DNA of 64,000 nt from Ralstonia sp. A12 (GTDB lineage: Bacteria > Pseudomonadota > Gammaproteobacteria > Burkholderiales > Burkholderiaceae): assembly GCF_000801955.1 (NCBI RefSeq), contig NZ_JSZO01000003.1, forward strand, positions 1 to 64,000, in the 5' to 3' direction. Position numbers and translations under genes: made by a program. Shown one piece after another: positions 7,746-16,144 of the stretch (position 1 is the stretch's first letter; every line of letters starts with the position of its first letter). The notes under the pieces were generated by a model. That model was not told where the DNA came from, made no database searches, and was given only the letters and a program-made list of their open reading frames with translations.

Positions 7746-9161
7746 TTACTGTCCGGCGGTCTTGTTCCACTGCAGCGCGTTGAGCACCGCCAGCGACATC
7801 GCCGTCACGCCCGTCTTGATAGACGGCTCCGGCACCGGTGCGAACAGTGGCGAGTGATTGGTCGGCAGCGGCTTCGCACCCGGCTTGAGCGAGGCGAAGA
7901 ACGTCTGCGGATCATTCACGCCGATGAAGAAGAACATCGACGGGATACCCGCGTCAACAAACGCCGAGAAATCTTCGCTGGCCGTGATCGGGGGCACGCG
8001 CAGCACGCGGTCGTTGCCGAAGGCGGTCTTGAACATCGCCTCGGTGCGTGCCACCACGGCTGGGTCGTTGTTGACGGCCTTGCCGCCCTCGGTGATCTTG
8101 ATCTCGGCGTCCGGCGCGCCCGACATCTCCGTCACGGCCTTGGCCGTGCGGCGGATGCCGTCGAGCATCTTCTGGCGCACCGCCGGCTTGTACGAGCGGA
8201 TCGTGCCACGCAGCAGCACGCTGTCGGGGATGATGTTCTCGGCGCTGCCGCCCTGGATGGCGCCGATGCTGACCACGCCAAATTCCTGCGGGTCTTTCTC
8301 TCGGCTGATCACGCTTTGCAGATCGACCACGAAGCGCGCGGCCATCATCACCGGGTCGATGGTCTTGTCAGGTGCCGAGCCGTGGCCGCCGCGGCCCTTG
8401 AAGGTGATTTCCAGCCCGTCGGAGTTGGAGGTGATCGGCCCGCTGTTGAAGACGATCGAACCATACGGCCCCGGGCCGGTATGCAGCGCAAACGCATAGT
8501 CGGGCTTGGGGAAGCGCTTGAAGAAGCCGTCGTCGATCATGGCTTGCGCACCGCCCACCACTTCCTCGGCCGGTTGCGCCACGAACACCAGCGTGCCGTG
8601 CCAGCGGTCCTTGAGCGACACCAGCGTCTTGGCGGTGCCCACCCACGAAGCCATGTGCACGTCGTGCCCGCAGCTGTGCGCCACGCCGACGTCTTCGCCG
8701 CGCCATTTGGTGTGCACGTGGCTGGCGTAGGGCAGGCCGGTCTTCTCTTCCATCGGCAGCGCGTCGAGTTCGGTGCGCACCAGGATCGTCGGGCCGGCGC
8801 CGTTGCGGTAGACCGCCACCACGCCGGTCTTGCCCACGTGCTCCGTCACGTCAAAGCCGATCTTGCGCATCTCCTCGGCCAGCTTGGCGGCCGTGCGCGT
8901 TTCCTGGAAGGCCAGTTCCGGATGGGCGTGGATGTCTTTATAGAGCGAGTCGAGCTGGCCGTATTCGGCATTGACCGCAGCATCCACCGCCGGCTTGATC
9001 TGCGCCACGTCAATCCCACCGCCCGCGGCAACCGCCGCCGGTGCCGGTGCAGATGAACTGCCGCCGGGGCTGAATGGAATCTGCGCAAAGGCCGGCAGTA
9101 CGGTACCGGCCATCAACCAGGCGAGGGCAGTCCGCTTCAGGCGCGTCTGGCGGTGGGTCAT
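7746..9161 (-). CDS. Exported M20-family amidohydrolase
   Basis: A 471-residue zinc-dependent amidohydrolase of the M20/HipO/AmhX type, predicted to cleave N-acyl amino acids or similar amides. A signal peptide (LMAGTVLPAFAQ) places it in the periplasm, which is less usual for the family. Metal and catalytic motifs are visible: SCGHDVHMAS, AQPAEEVVGGA, GRGGHGSAPD in the lid domain and ASEDFSAF near the C terminus. The start at 9161 follows a strong AAGGAGA; the frame is open 432 bases further upstream but without a good site. A proline/alanine/serine linker follows the signal peptide. Confidence 0.9.
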   Translation of the reverse strand: MTHRQTRLKRTALAWLMAGTVLPAFAQIPFSPGGSSSAPAPAAVAAGGGIDVAQIKPAVDAAVNAEYGQLDSLYKDIHAHPELAFQETRTAAKLAEEMRKIGFDVTEHVGKTGVVAVYRNGAGPTILVRTELDALPMEEKTGLPYASHVHTKWRGEDVGVAHSCGHDVHMASWVGTAKTLVSLKDRWHGTLVFVAQPAEEVVGGAQAMIDDGFFKRFPKPDYAFALHTGPGPYGSIVFNSGPITSNSDGLEITFKGRGGHGSAPDKTIDPVMMAARFVVDLQSVISREKDPQEFGVVSIGAIQGGSAENIIPDSVLLRGTIRSYKPAVRQKMLDGIRRTAKAVTEMSGAPDAEIKITEGGKAVNNDPAVVARTEAMFKTAFGNDRVLRVPPITASEDFSAFVDAGIPSMFFFIGVNDPQTFFASLKPGAKPLPTNHSPLFAPVPEPSIKTGVTAMSLAVLNALQWNKTAGQ

Positions 9162-9364
9162 GGGCTTCTCCTTATAGGCTCGTGGCGTTGTGGGCAAAGT
9201 CGTTGCTTCGTCAATCGATCTGATTATGCAGGGGGATACGGTTGTGCACACCCGGGGTATCCCCAAGTCGACGCCAGTATGCCCGCGAGGCCTGTCACGC
9301 TTGGCACTCGATAGGCGTTTTCCTAGACTGGGTTGGGTGTGCCGTTCCAGAGATTGAAACGCGG

Positions 9365-9637
9365 ATGAATCCGACGTCCTGTTTACAGCTTGCGTTTCCT
9401 GATCCCCCGCCTGGGGAGACGGCGATTCATGCGGCGTTGGAAGCCGCGCAGCGGGTGCTTGAGCGCAGCGGCGTGTCGCCGCGCGATGCGTACGAGGCCT
9501 ACCAGGCATTTGCTGCCGGGGCAGGTGGCCCCGATGTACTGGCGTTGACCTTCGCCCGTGCTGAAGCCGAGGCGATGGACACGCTGGCCGCACACGGGTA
9601 CGCCCGTTACGGCACGATCAGCCTCGCTGTTCTATAG
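9365..9637 (+). CDS. Small protein of unknown function
   Basis: A 90-residue alanine-rich protein without signal peptide or membrane span. It sits alone between a divergent amidohydrolase gene and the convergent HipA-like gene; the two stops are 28 bases apart. I chose ATG 9365; the frame is open from 9242. I recognise no family. Predicted helices (ALEAAQRVLERSG, AYEAYQAFAAG) suggest a small helical protein. It could be a spurious frame, so confidence is moderate. Confidence 0.55.
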   Translation: MNPTSCLQLAFPDPPPGETAIHAALEAAQRVLERSGVSPRDAYEAYQAFAAGAGGPDVLALTFARAEAEAMDTLAAHGYARYGTISLAVL

Positions 9638-9665
9638 CCGACTGGCCGATTGGGCCAATTCCGAT

Positions 9666-10994
9666 TCAGATTTCAGCCGCTTTCCCACCGAGCCGCCGCG
9701 CCGTTTCCGACACGTGACGATGGATGCGTGCGAGGAAGTCGATTTCCGCTGCGCGCGTCGGCGAATGGCCCAGTGCTTGCGACAGATGCGTCGCCACGAA
9801 CGACGATTGCGGCGCCAGCATGCTGATCAGGCGCAGCAGTTCGCGACGGGCTTGCGCGGCGTCGTAGCCGAGGTGATCGGCCAGTGCCAGCAGGGCATCC
9901 TGATCGATGGCGTCGTAGCGGGCTTGCGCGTCGGGCGTGCGTTCGTCATCGAGCGACAGCGCGTCGGCATCCCACTCGTTGGCGTAGACGGCGGCGCAGA
10001 ACAGGTGGTCGTGCGCGGCCAGGCGGACGCCATCCGGGCCGATGTGGAAATGCAGCGTGCCGGCGGAGGCGTTGCGCCCACCGATCAGCAGGCAGAACAC
10101 CATCCAGCGGAACAGCGAAGCCGTGGCGGCCGTCGGGTCAGCGCACATGCGTGCGCATTGCGCGACCTGCTCGACGGTGATCGGCAGGAAGCGATGCTCG
10201 GGTGAGAGCCCGAGCAATTGCACAGCCGAGACGACGTAACGCGCTTGCACGAGCGCGGTGTCGTCGCTCTTGCAGCGCAGGGTGCGATCCAGGCGCTGCA
10301 CCACGGCGGCGGTTTCCGGAAACTGGCGCAGGCCGAGGAAGGGCGTTTCCAGCCCGATGCTGCGGCCGAGCAGCGTGGCCCAGCAGTGGTTGATGGTGGC
10401 ATATGGCAGGTTGCTGCCTTCGCCCAGGTCCAGCCGCACGAAGTGGCTCGACTGCGCGGCGTTGGCCGGCGCTGCAAAGCGGCCCAACCACATCGACACC
10501 GGCAGACCATTGGAGGCCAGGAAAGGCAGGCTGATCTCGCTGGATTCCGGCGTGGCCGTCACGCCGTAGTGCGCGCGCGGCTCGGCCACTCGCAGTGGCG
10601 TGGGTTGGCGCGGGCGTCCAATGCTTTGCTGGAACTGCAGGACGAGGTCACGCTCGGAGAGGCCATCCGCGCGGCCGCTGCACGGCTTGAAACCAGTAGG
10701 CACCAGCGCCAGCGGGCCATCCAGATGCGGCGCGGTTTGTGCAAGATGCTCCAGCGCGGCCGCTGCAGCCTTGGGGGCTTCGCGCGCCGACTCGGGCAGC
10801 AGGTATTCGAAGAAGTGGCGCACCGGCTGGGTTTTCGCCGTATCGGCAATGTTGCCTGCGGCGCGTGCCAGATGTGGGCTCAGGTCAAAGCCCTGCGGTG
10901 AGGTCCGCCACCGCGGGTCGTATTCGAACGCCCAACCGCTGCGGTCGCACGACAGTTGACCGATCAGATGCTTGTTCAGGTAGACGTCCAGCAT
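9666..10994 (-). CDS. HipA-like protein with a degenerate kinase site
   Basis: A 442-residue protein with the two-part layout of HipA serine/threonine kinases: an N-terminal HipA domain (about 1-110, with FFEYLLPESAR) and a C-terminal kinase-like domain (about 150-420, with LFRWMVFCLLIGG). HipA phosphorylates glutamyl-tRNA synthetase in type II toxin-antitoxin pairs. Here the catalytic loop, normally N-x-D-x-H-x-K-N, reads GGRNASAGT at 305-313, losing the Asp, His and Lys. The ATP-binding Lys appears to be Arg (HFVRLDL, 184-190). No HipB-like antitoxin gene is adjacent. It is probably a pseudokinase or a decayed solitary copy. The start at 10994 matches the family; the frame extends 93 bases further. 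Confidence 0.75.
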   Translation of the reverse strand: MLDVYLNKHLIGQLSCDRSGWAFEYDPRWRTSPQGFDLSPHLARAAGNIADTAKTQPVRHFFEYLLPESAREAPKAAAAALEHLAQTAPHLDGPLALVPTGFKPCSGRADGLSERDLVLQFQQSIGRPRQPTPLRVAEPRAHYGVTATPESSEISLPFLASNGLPVSMWLGRFAAPANAAQSSHFVRLDLGEGSNLPYATINHCWATLLGRSIGLETPFLGLRQFPETAAVVQRLDRTLRCKSDDTALVQARYVVSAVQLLGLSPEHRFLPITVEQVAQCARMCADPTAATASLFRWMVFCLLIGGRNASAGTLHFHIGPDGVRLAAHDHLFCAAVYANEWDADALSLDDERTPDAQARYDAIDQDALLALADHLGYDAAQARRELLRLISMLAPQSSFVATHLSQALGHSPTRAAEIDFLARIHRHVSETARRLGGKAAEI

Positions 10995-11357
10995 GCGCGT
11001 ATCCAACGTATTTGACTGGAGCGTGCGAGGTCGGCCGTGTAGCGGAGGATCCGCCAGCCATTGGGAATCGCCAATATGCAAATGCAATTGCGCGATTCCT
11101 TTGCACGCCCCTCATCGACCGAGGCCCGAGCATAGCAAAGAAATTATAAACGGCACTCGGAAAAACCTGATTTCGGTGATGCAGGTTTCTGAAATCGGAT
11201 TATCGAGTCGTTAAGATCGAGTGCGCGAAAGGCGATGTTTATAACGTCTATCTCAGTTTTGAGAGTTATTTAAATCAGTCCGTAAATCGTTTGCTGGCGC
11301 CATAGAAGAAGTTTCAATGACGTCTGCATGGCAAGGTATTTATTGCAAAGCGAGGTT
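10995..11357. other. AT-rich intergenic region
   Basis: About 360 bases upstream of the HipA-like gene and downstream of cytochrome b561. The stretch 11130-11350 is clearly richer in A and T than its surroundings. No gene is visible. It probably holds the promoter for the HipA-like gene. Low GC next to a toxin-like gene may mark acquired DNA. Confidence 0.5.
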
Positions 11358-11882
11358 TTATCGCATTCGTGTCAGCAATTTGTCGCGTTGCACGAATTCG
11401 TGCCAAAGCACCGCCACAATGTGAAGACCCACGATGAAATACACGGCATTGCCGACAAATTCATGTGCTGATTTAAGTGCTGACTTCAAATCGGGGTTTT
11501 CGGCCACGAGCCGGGGCAGCGTCCAAGTGAGGAAGGTCACGTCCTTGCCGCCGGCCTGCACAAACAGGATGCCGCTGATGGGCATGGCAAACATGATGGC
11601 GTAGAGCACCCAATGCACCAGCTTGGCACCGGCGACTTGCCAGGCCGGGCCGACGTCCGCCGGTGCGGCGTAGCGCCATCGCGCCCAGACGCGCACGCAC
11701 GCGAAGAGCAGGATGACCTGTCCCAGCATCATGTGAATGGAAGTGAACAGCGCGCGACCGGCTGAGCCCTTGGGCAGCGTGCCCTTGTATTCGATGGCGG
11801 CCAGCGCGCAGGCGAACAGCAGGAACATCAGCCAGTGCAGAACGACGGAGGGGCGAGCGTAGCGCTCGGGAGACTGGGACAC
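11358..11882 (-). CDS. Cytochrome b561 family protein
   Basis: A 174-residue, four-span inner-membrane di-heme b-type cytochrome of the bacterial CybB type. It probably passes electrons from ubiquinol to an unknown or superoxide acceptor. Histidine-bearing helices are visible: PSVVLHWLMF near the N terminus, FTSIHMMLGQ, KLVHWVLYAIM, and the terminal YFIVGLHIVAVLWHEFVQRDKLL with its paired His. The length is normal. It stands as a single gene; no periplasmic YceI partner is next to it. Confidence 0.9.
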   Translation of the reverse strand: MSQSPERYARPSVVLHWLMFLLFACALAAIEYKGTLPKGSAGRALFTSIHMMLGQVILLFACVRVWARWRYAAPADVGPAWQVAGAKLVHWVLYAIMFAMPISGILFVQAGGKDVTFLTWTLPRLVAENPDLKSALKSAHEFVGNAVYFIVGLHIVAVLWHEFVQRDKLLTRMR

Positions 11883-11949
11883 GGGGACCTCTTCCTGTGA
11901 GCGGGGGAGGTCTGCACACTAACCCAGGTGTCGACTACGCGGTTTGATC

Positions 11950-11969
11950 TCGCCCGAAAAGACGGGCGA
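11950..11969 (-). terminator. Weak hairpin after the DMT exporter gene
   Basis: A seven-base-pair stem (TCGCCCG / CGGGCGA, six-base loop), 20 bases past the 11989 stop. There is no T run, so factor-independent termination is doubtful. Confidence 0.3.
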
Positions 11970-11988
11970 AATCTGGCAAATTCGGTAG

Positions 11989-12903
11989 CTAGCGGCCCGA
12001 ACGCAAAAGCGAATCCTTCTCGTTGGCGTTCGTCTTCTTACCCAGCGCCAGCACACCGGTCGACAGCGACGTGCCGAGCAGGATGACCGCACAGCCCAGC
12101 ACCATGTTGAGCGTGAGCTGCTCACCGAGGAACAGGATGCCCCACAGCACGCCGAACACCGGGATCAGGAAGGTGACCGACACCGCGCGTGTCGGCCCCA
12201 CGTGGGCCACCAGGCGGAAGAACAGGATGTAGGCGACGCCCGTGCAGGCGATGCCCAGGCCGATCACGTGCAGCCACACGTTGCCGGTGGGCGTTTGTGC
12301 GGGCCACAGCCAGAGCGCCAGCGGTGCCAGCACGATGGTGGCCGCCAACTGGCTGCCGGTGGCGACGGCCAGCGGTGGCACGCCGGTCAGGAAGCGCTTG
12401 GTGTAGCTGCTGGCAAGGCCGTAGAACACAGTTGCCGACAGTGCTGCTGCCACCGCCAAACCGCCCTGCGTGGCACCGAGGGCCGACGACCCGCCCACCA
12501 GCACGATCACGCCGACGAAGCCGATGGCCAGCCCCAGCACGCGCAGCGACGACATGCGCTCACCCAGCCACGCAAACGCGACGATGGCCGCAAACAGCGG
12601 TGCCGTCGCGTTCAGCACCGACGTAAAGCCGGCTGTGAGGGTCAGCTCCGCATAGGCGAACAGGCAGAACGGAATGGCCGAATTCAGCACGCCCACGGCC
12701 AGCAGATGCGGCCAGTGCGCACGCAGTGCCCCCATGCCCCCGCGCCAGGTCAGCACCGGCACTAGGAAGCACGAGGCGATGGCCACGCGCAGCGCGATCA
12801 GCGCAACCGGCCCGAACTGCGGCGCAGCCACGCGCATGAACAGGAAGGAGCCGCCCCAGAGGGCAGCAAGCGTCAGGAGTTCCAGCACATCGGAGCGGCG
12901 CAT
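11989..12903 (-). CDS. EamA/DMT family exporter
   Basis: A 304-residue, ten-span inner-membrane protein of the drug/metabolite transporter superfamily with two EamA repeats. It opens LTLAALWGGSFLFMRVAAPQ, and the second repeat starts near FYGLASSYTKRFL. Members export amino acids, pentoses or drugs; the substrate here is unknown. It ends with a charged tail. The ogt gene lies 83 bases upstream on the same strand, so partial cotranscription is possible. Confidence 0.85.
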   Translation of the reverse strand: MRRSDVLELLTLAALWGGSFLFMRVAAPQFGPVALIALRVAIASCFLVPVLTWRGGMGALRAHWPHLLAVGVLNSAIPFCLFAYAELTLTAGFTSVLNATAPLFAAIVAFAWLGERMSSLRVLGLAIGFVGVIVLVGGSSALGATQGGLAVAAALSATVFYGLASSYTKRFLTGVPPLAVATGSQLAATIVLAPLALWLWPAQTPTGNVWLHVIGLGIACTGVAYILFFRLVAHVGPTRAVSVTFLIPVFGVLWGILFLGEQLTLNMVLGCAVILLGTSLSTGVLALGKKTNANEKDSLLRSGR

Positions 12904-12986
12904 GGGGTTGTCTCGTTATCGTTGTAGGGCGAATGGAACCGGGAGGGGGGCGCGTTGCGGACGCCATTGTCCGCGCTTCTATCGTT

Positions 12987-13535
12987 TCATGCTGACGCCA
13001 GGTCCAGCGTGCCCTGGCGGTGGTCGTCGGACATCGGCAGGCGTTCACCCACCTGCGCGGGATGGCCTTCGAGCTGCAGCAGCGCGGCCTTGCGCGGCAG
13101 GCCGCCGGCATAACCGGTGAGTGCGCCGTCGGCCCCCACCACGCGGTGGCAGGGGATGGCGATCGAGATCGGGTTGCGCCCCACCGCCGTGCCCACGGCG
13201 CGAGCGTGCTCGCGCGTGAGACCCAGATGTGCGGTGATCTGGCCGTAGGTGCTGCGCTGGCCGAAGGCGATGTCGCACAGCAGGCGCCAGACATCCTGCT
13301 GGAACGCTGTGCCTGCGGGCGCCATCGGCAGATCGAAGAGCTGCAGCTTGCCGGCAAAGTACGCCTCGAACTGTGCCTGGGCTTCGCGGATGATCGGCAG
13401 GTCTGCGCCCGATGGCATGCGCGCGGCGTTGACGGGAATCGTCTTCTGGCCGGTGAAGAACGCGCCGGTCAGGTGTGTGTCGGTGGTGGTCAACAGTAGA
13501 TCGCCGAGGGGGCAGGGGAAGGTGTGGCGGTACAT
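12987..13535 (-). CDS. ogt: Methylated-DNA-protein-cysteine methyltransferase
   Basis: A 182-residue suicide enzyme that removes methyl groups from O6-methylguanine and O4-methylthymine. The acceptor motif PCHR is at 128-131 (Cys129), preceded by the helix-turn-helix GQRSTYGQITAHLG. The start at 13535 opens the usual N-terminal sequence; the longer frame adds shadow residues. It begins five bases after the stop of the Ada/AlkA fusion gene, so the two are almost certainly one operon. Together they supply all domains of the adaptive response to alkylation damage. It could equally be viewed as the detached C-terminal domain of Ada. Confidence 0.93.
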   Translation of the reverse strand: MYRHTFPCPLGDLLLTTTDTHLTGAFFTGQKTIPVNAARMPSGADLPIIREAQAQFEAYFAGKLQLFDLPMAPAGTAFQQDVWRLLCDIAFGQRSTYGQITAHLGLTREHARAVGTAVGRNPISIAIPCHRVVGADGALTGYAGGLPRKAALLQLEGHPAQVGERLPMSDDHRQGTLDLASA

Positions 13536-13540
13536 GGCGG

Positions 13541-15049
13541 TCAGTTCGCAAGGGCAACGGGCGTGTCGGCTGGCGCCTGATGGAACGCATCGTCGCGGTG
13601 CCAGAGATGCATGGCGGCGTAGGCGCGCCACGGGGCCCACGGTTCGGCGCGCTCGATCATGGCGCGGCGTGTGGGCAGGGCACCGTCGCCGTTGGCCAGG
13701 CGGCGGCGCAAGACGTAGTCGCCCAGCGGAAACGCGTTTGGCCAGCCGAGTGCGCGCATGGCGACGTATTGCGCGGTCCATTCGCCGACGCCGGGCAGTG
13801 CCTGCAGCGCGGCCAACGTGGGGGCGAGCGGCACCAGCGGCTCCAGCCGCAGATGGCCGGCATCCATGGCGCGGGCAAGTTCGATCACGGCAGCGGCGCG
13901 GCTGGCTTGCAGGCCGGTTTCGGCAGACAGTGTGCGCGGGTCAACGCGCGCCAGGGTGGCAGCCGAAGGAAACGTTATCGAGAGACCGGGGCGCCCGTCA
14001 TGCGGTTGCGCCAACGCGATGCCATGCGCGGCGGTCATGCGTGCCAGGATGCGCCGTGCCTGCACCAGCGAAATCACCTGCCCGGCGATGGCGCGCACCG
14101 CAATCTCGAAGCCATCCACCGCACCCGGCACGCGCAGGCCCGGCGTGTCGTCCGCCAGCGCACCAAGATGCGCGTCCACCACGTCCGGCCGGCAATCCAG
14201 ATCGAACAGCCGTCGTGCGCGGGCCAGCACAGGCGGTATGGCGTGCAGCAGGCTGGCTGACAGCGTGAGCGCAATGGCATGGCGCTGCGGCACGTTGCGC
14301 GCGTGCAGCCAGCCGGTATGCCGTGCGCCGGCATAGTCGACGGTGATCGTGCGCGCGTAGCTGTCGGCATCGACCACTTCCACGCCATCGACCGCACGGG
14401 CACGCAGGAAGTCGAGCAATGCGTGCCAGGCGAACGGCGGGCGGTAGCCCAGCATGAGCGTGGGGCCGTCGTCTGGGTTGGTTGCTGTGGCGGTGCGGGT
14501 GCGCAGGCGGGTGGGCGCAAAACCGTAGTGTTCGGCAAACCCGCTGTTCAGGCGCCGCACGCTGCCAAAGCCCGCGGCAAAGGCCACATCGCCAACGGGC
14601 AGGGCCGTATCCGTCAGCAGCCGCTTGGCGAGCAGCAGGCGCTGCGTTTGCGCATATTCAATGGGCGAGACGTCGAACTCCGCGCGGAAGATGCGGCGCA
14701 GGTGGCGATCCGTCACGCCCACGGCGGCGGCCAGCGCGGCCAGGTCGTGCTCCTGCAGGAAGCCCTCGTCGATCATGCGGGCAGCCGCGCGTGCGAGGTT
14801 CGACGACATCTCGGCCAGGCTGTGCCCCGGCGCCAACTCGGGCCGGCAGCGCAGGCACGGGCGAAAGCCCGCGCGCTCGGCAGCGGCAGCCGTGATGAAG
14901 AAGCGGCAGTTTTTCTGCTGCGGCGTGCGGACGGCGCAGATTGGCCGGCAATATACGCCGGTGGAAGTCACGCCGACGAAGAACCAGCCGTCAAAGCGCC
15001 GGTCACGCGATTGCACAGCGTGGTAGCAGGCGTCGTGGTCGAGGTGCAT
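13541..15049 (-). CDS. Ada regulatory domain fused to AlkA DNA-3-methyladenine glycosylase
   Basis: A 502-residue fusion. The N-terminal Ada zinc domain (about 1-75) has its four cysteines in GVYCRPIC and PCLRC and takes methyl from DNA phosphotriesters. An AraC-type DNA-binding domain follows (about 85-185). The rest is an AlkA-like glycosylase: AlkA N-terminal domain, then an HhH-GPD domain with LPGVGEWTAQYVAMRALG and the catalytic Asp in FPLGDYVLRRRL. It senses alkylation, activates transcription and excises 3-methyladenine. It is first in an operon with ogt. The divergent SDR gene lies 137 bases away and shares the promoter region. Confidence 0.93.
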   Translation of the reverse strand: MHLDHDACYHAVQSRDRRFDGWFFVGVTSTGVYCRPICAVRTPQQKNCRFFITAAAAERAGFRPCLRCRPELAPGHSLAEMSSNLARAAARMIDEGFLQEHDLAALAAAVGVTDRHLRRIFRAEFDVSPIEYAQTQRLLLAKRLLTDTALPVGDVAFAAGFGSVRRLNSGFAEHYGFAPTRLRTRTATATNPDDGPTLMLGYRPPFAWHALLDFLRARAVDGVEVVDADSYARTITVDYAGARHTGWLHARNVPQRHAIALTLSASLLHAIPPVLARARRLFDLDCRPDVVDAHLGALADDTPGLRVPGAVDGFEIAVRAIAGQVISLVQARRILARMTAAHGIALAQPHDGRPGLSITFPSAATLARVDPRTLSAETGLQASRAAAVIELARAMDAGHLRLEPLVPLAPTLAALQALPGVGEWTAQYVAMRALGWPNAFPLGDYVLRRRLANGDGALPTRRAMIERAEPWAPWRAYAAMHLWHRDDAFHQAPADTPVALAN

Positions 15050-15186
15050 GGTGGTGATCGGGGAGTTCGGGAGCTAGTCTAGCCCTGTCGGGTCGCATGC
15101 GTTCGCCGGATTCGGACAACTCCCTCGGTGCCGAAAAGTCGGCATGTCGGCACAATGCGAGCACAACAACACATCGGGAGATCGGC

Positions 15187-15933
15187 ATGTCCAAGACCAT
15201 CGTTATCACCGGCGGGGGCCGGGGTATCGGCCGCGCCACGGCGGTGCTGTGTGCACAACGCGGCTGGTCTGTTGCGTTGCAATATCGCGGTAACCGCGCC
15301 GCAGCCGAAGAGACGGTCGGCATGATCGAGCAGGCCGGCGGCCACGCGCTGGCGGTGCAGGGCGATGTGTCGAGCGACGAAGATGTGATCGCCCTGTTCG
15401 AGGCTGCCGCAGGGCGCTTCGGGCCGCTGCACGGCGTGGTCAACAACGCCGGCATCGTGGCCGAGGCGCAGGATGTGGCCGACATGACTACGCACCGCCT
15501 GCGCACGATGTTCGAGACCAATGTGCTGGGCGCGTTCTTGGTGGCGCGCGAGGCGGCGCGGCGGATGAGCACCGGGCGCGGCGGGGTGGGCGGCTCGCTG
15601 GTGAATGTGTCGTCGGCGGCGTCGCGGTTGGGTTCGCCGCATGAATATGTGGACTATGCGGCGTCCAAGGGCGCGGTCGACACTATGACGCTGGGCCTGG
15701 CGCGTGAGCTGGCGCGCGACGGCGTGCGCGTGAACGCGGTGCGCCCCGGCTTGATCGAAACCGAGATCCACGCCTCGGGCGGACAGCCGGACCGCGCACA
15801 GCGGTTGGGCTCCACTACACCCATCGGCCGCCCGGGCAAACCGGAAGAAGTGGCCGAGACCATCGTCTGGCTGCTCTCCGACGCGGCGTCGTACGTGACC
15901 GGCGCGCTGCTGGATTGCGCCGGCGGCCGTTGA
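15187..15933 (+). CDS. SDR family NAD(P)-dependent oxidoreductase
   Basis: A 248-residue classical short-chain dehydrogenase. The cofactor motif TGGGRGIG is near residues 8-15, NNAG follows about 80 residues later, and the active-site Ser, then Y-x-x-x-K (DYAASKGAVD), are all present. The C-terminal G-x-L-L-D-C-A-G-G resembles glucose-1-dehydrogenase and FabG-like enzymes. The start at 15187 is the ATG that opens the Rossmann strand; the frame begins 90 bases earlier. It is divergent from the Ada/AlkA operon. The substrate is unknown. Confidence 0.9.
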   Translation: MSKTIVITGGGRGIGRATAVLCAQRGWSVALQYRGNRAAAEETVGMIEQAGGHALAVQGDVSSDEDVIALFEAAAGRFGPLHGVVNNAGIVAEAQDVADMTTHRLRTMFETNVLGAFLVAREAARRMSTGRGGVGGSLVNVSSAASRLGSPHEYVDYAASKGAVDTMTLGLARELARDGVRVNAVRPGLIETEIHASGGQPDRAQRLGSTTPIGRPGKPEEVAETIVWLLSDAASYVTGALLDCAGGR

Positions 15934-16024
15934 CCGGCCCGCGTTTCCTCCTCTGATCCCCTCTGATTCCGTTCGACGGTTGGCACCATCCCCAAATTTG
16001 GGGATGCGTCGACCGGCCCGCGTT
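15932..16024. repeat. Short direct repeat flanking a palindrome
   Basis: Fourteen identical bases (GACCGGCCCGCGTT) occur at 15932-15945 and again at 16011-16024, on either side of the palindrome at 15987-16006. The first copy overlaps the stop of the SDR gene. Confidence 0.7.
15987..16006. promoter_or_regulatory. 20-base perfect palindrome, candidate operator
   Basis: CATCCCCAAATTTGGGGATG is a perfect palindrome with an AT centre, 139 bases before the lipoprotein gene start. The symmetry suggests a dimeric repressor site. No T run follows, so it is not a terminator. The regulator is unknown. Confidence 0.5.
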
Positions 16025-16144
16025 CCTACGATGACCGGCGTGTCGTCGCGGCCAGGACAGCCGCCACGGCATCCGGCATGCGCCACCAGAGCGCACCCGG
16101 CCGAGTTGACGGGAAATATGTAGAACCAACGTTACGGGGGTCTC

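Noticed and set aside
9666-10994. Active HipA toxin of a type II toxin-antitoxin pair
   Set aside because: The catalytic motif is lost and no antitoxin gene is adjacent.
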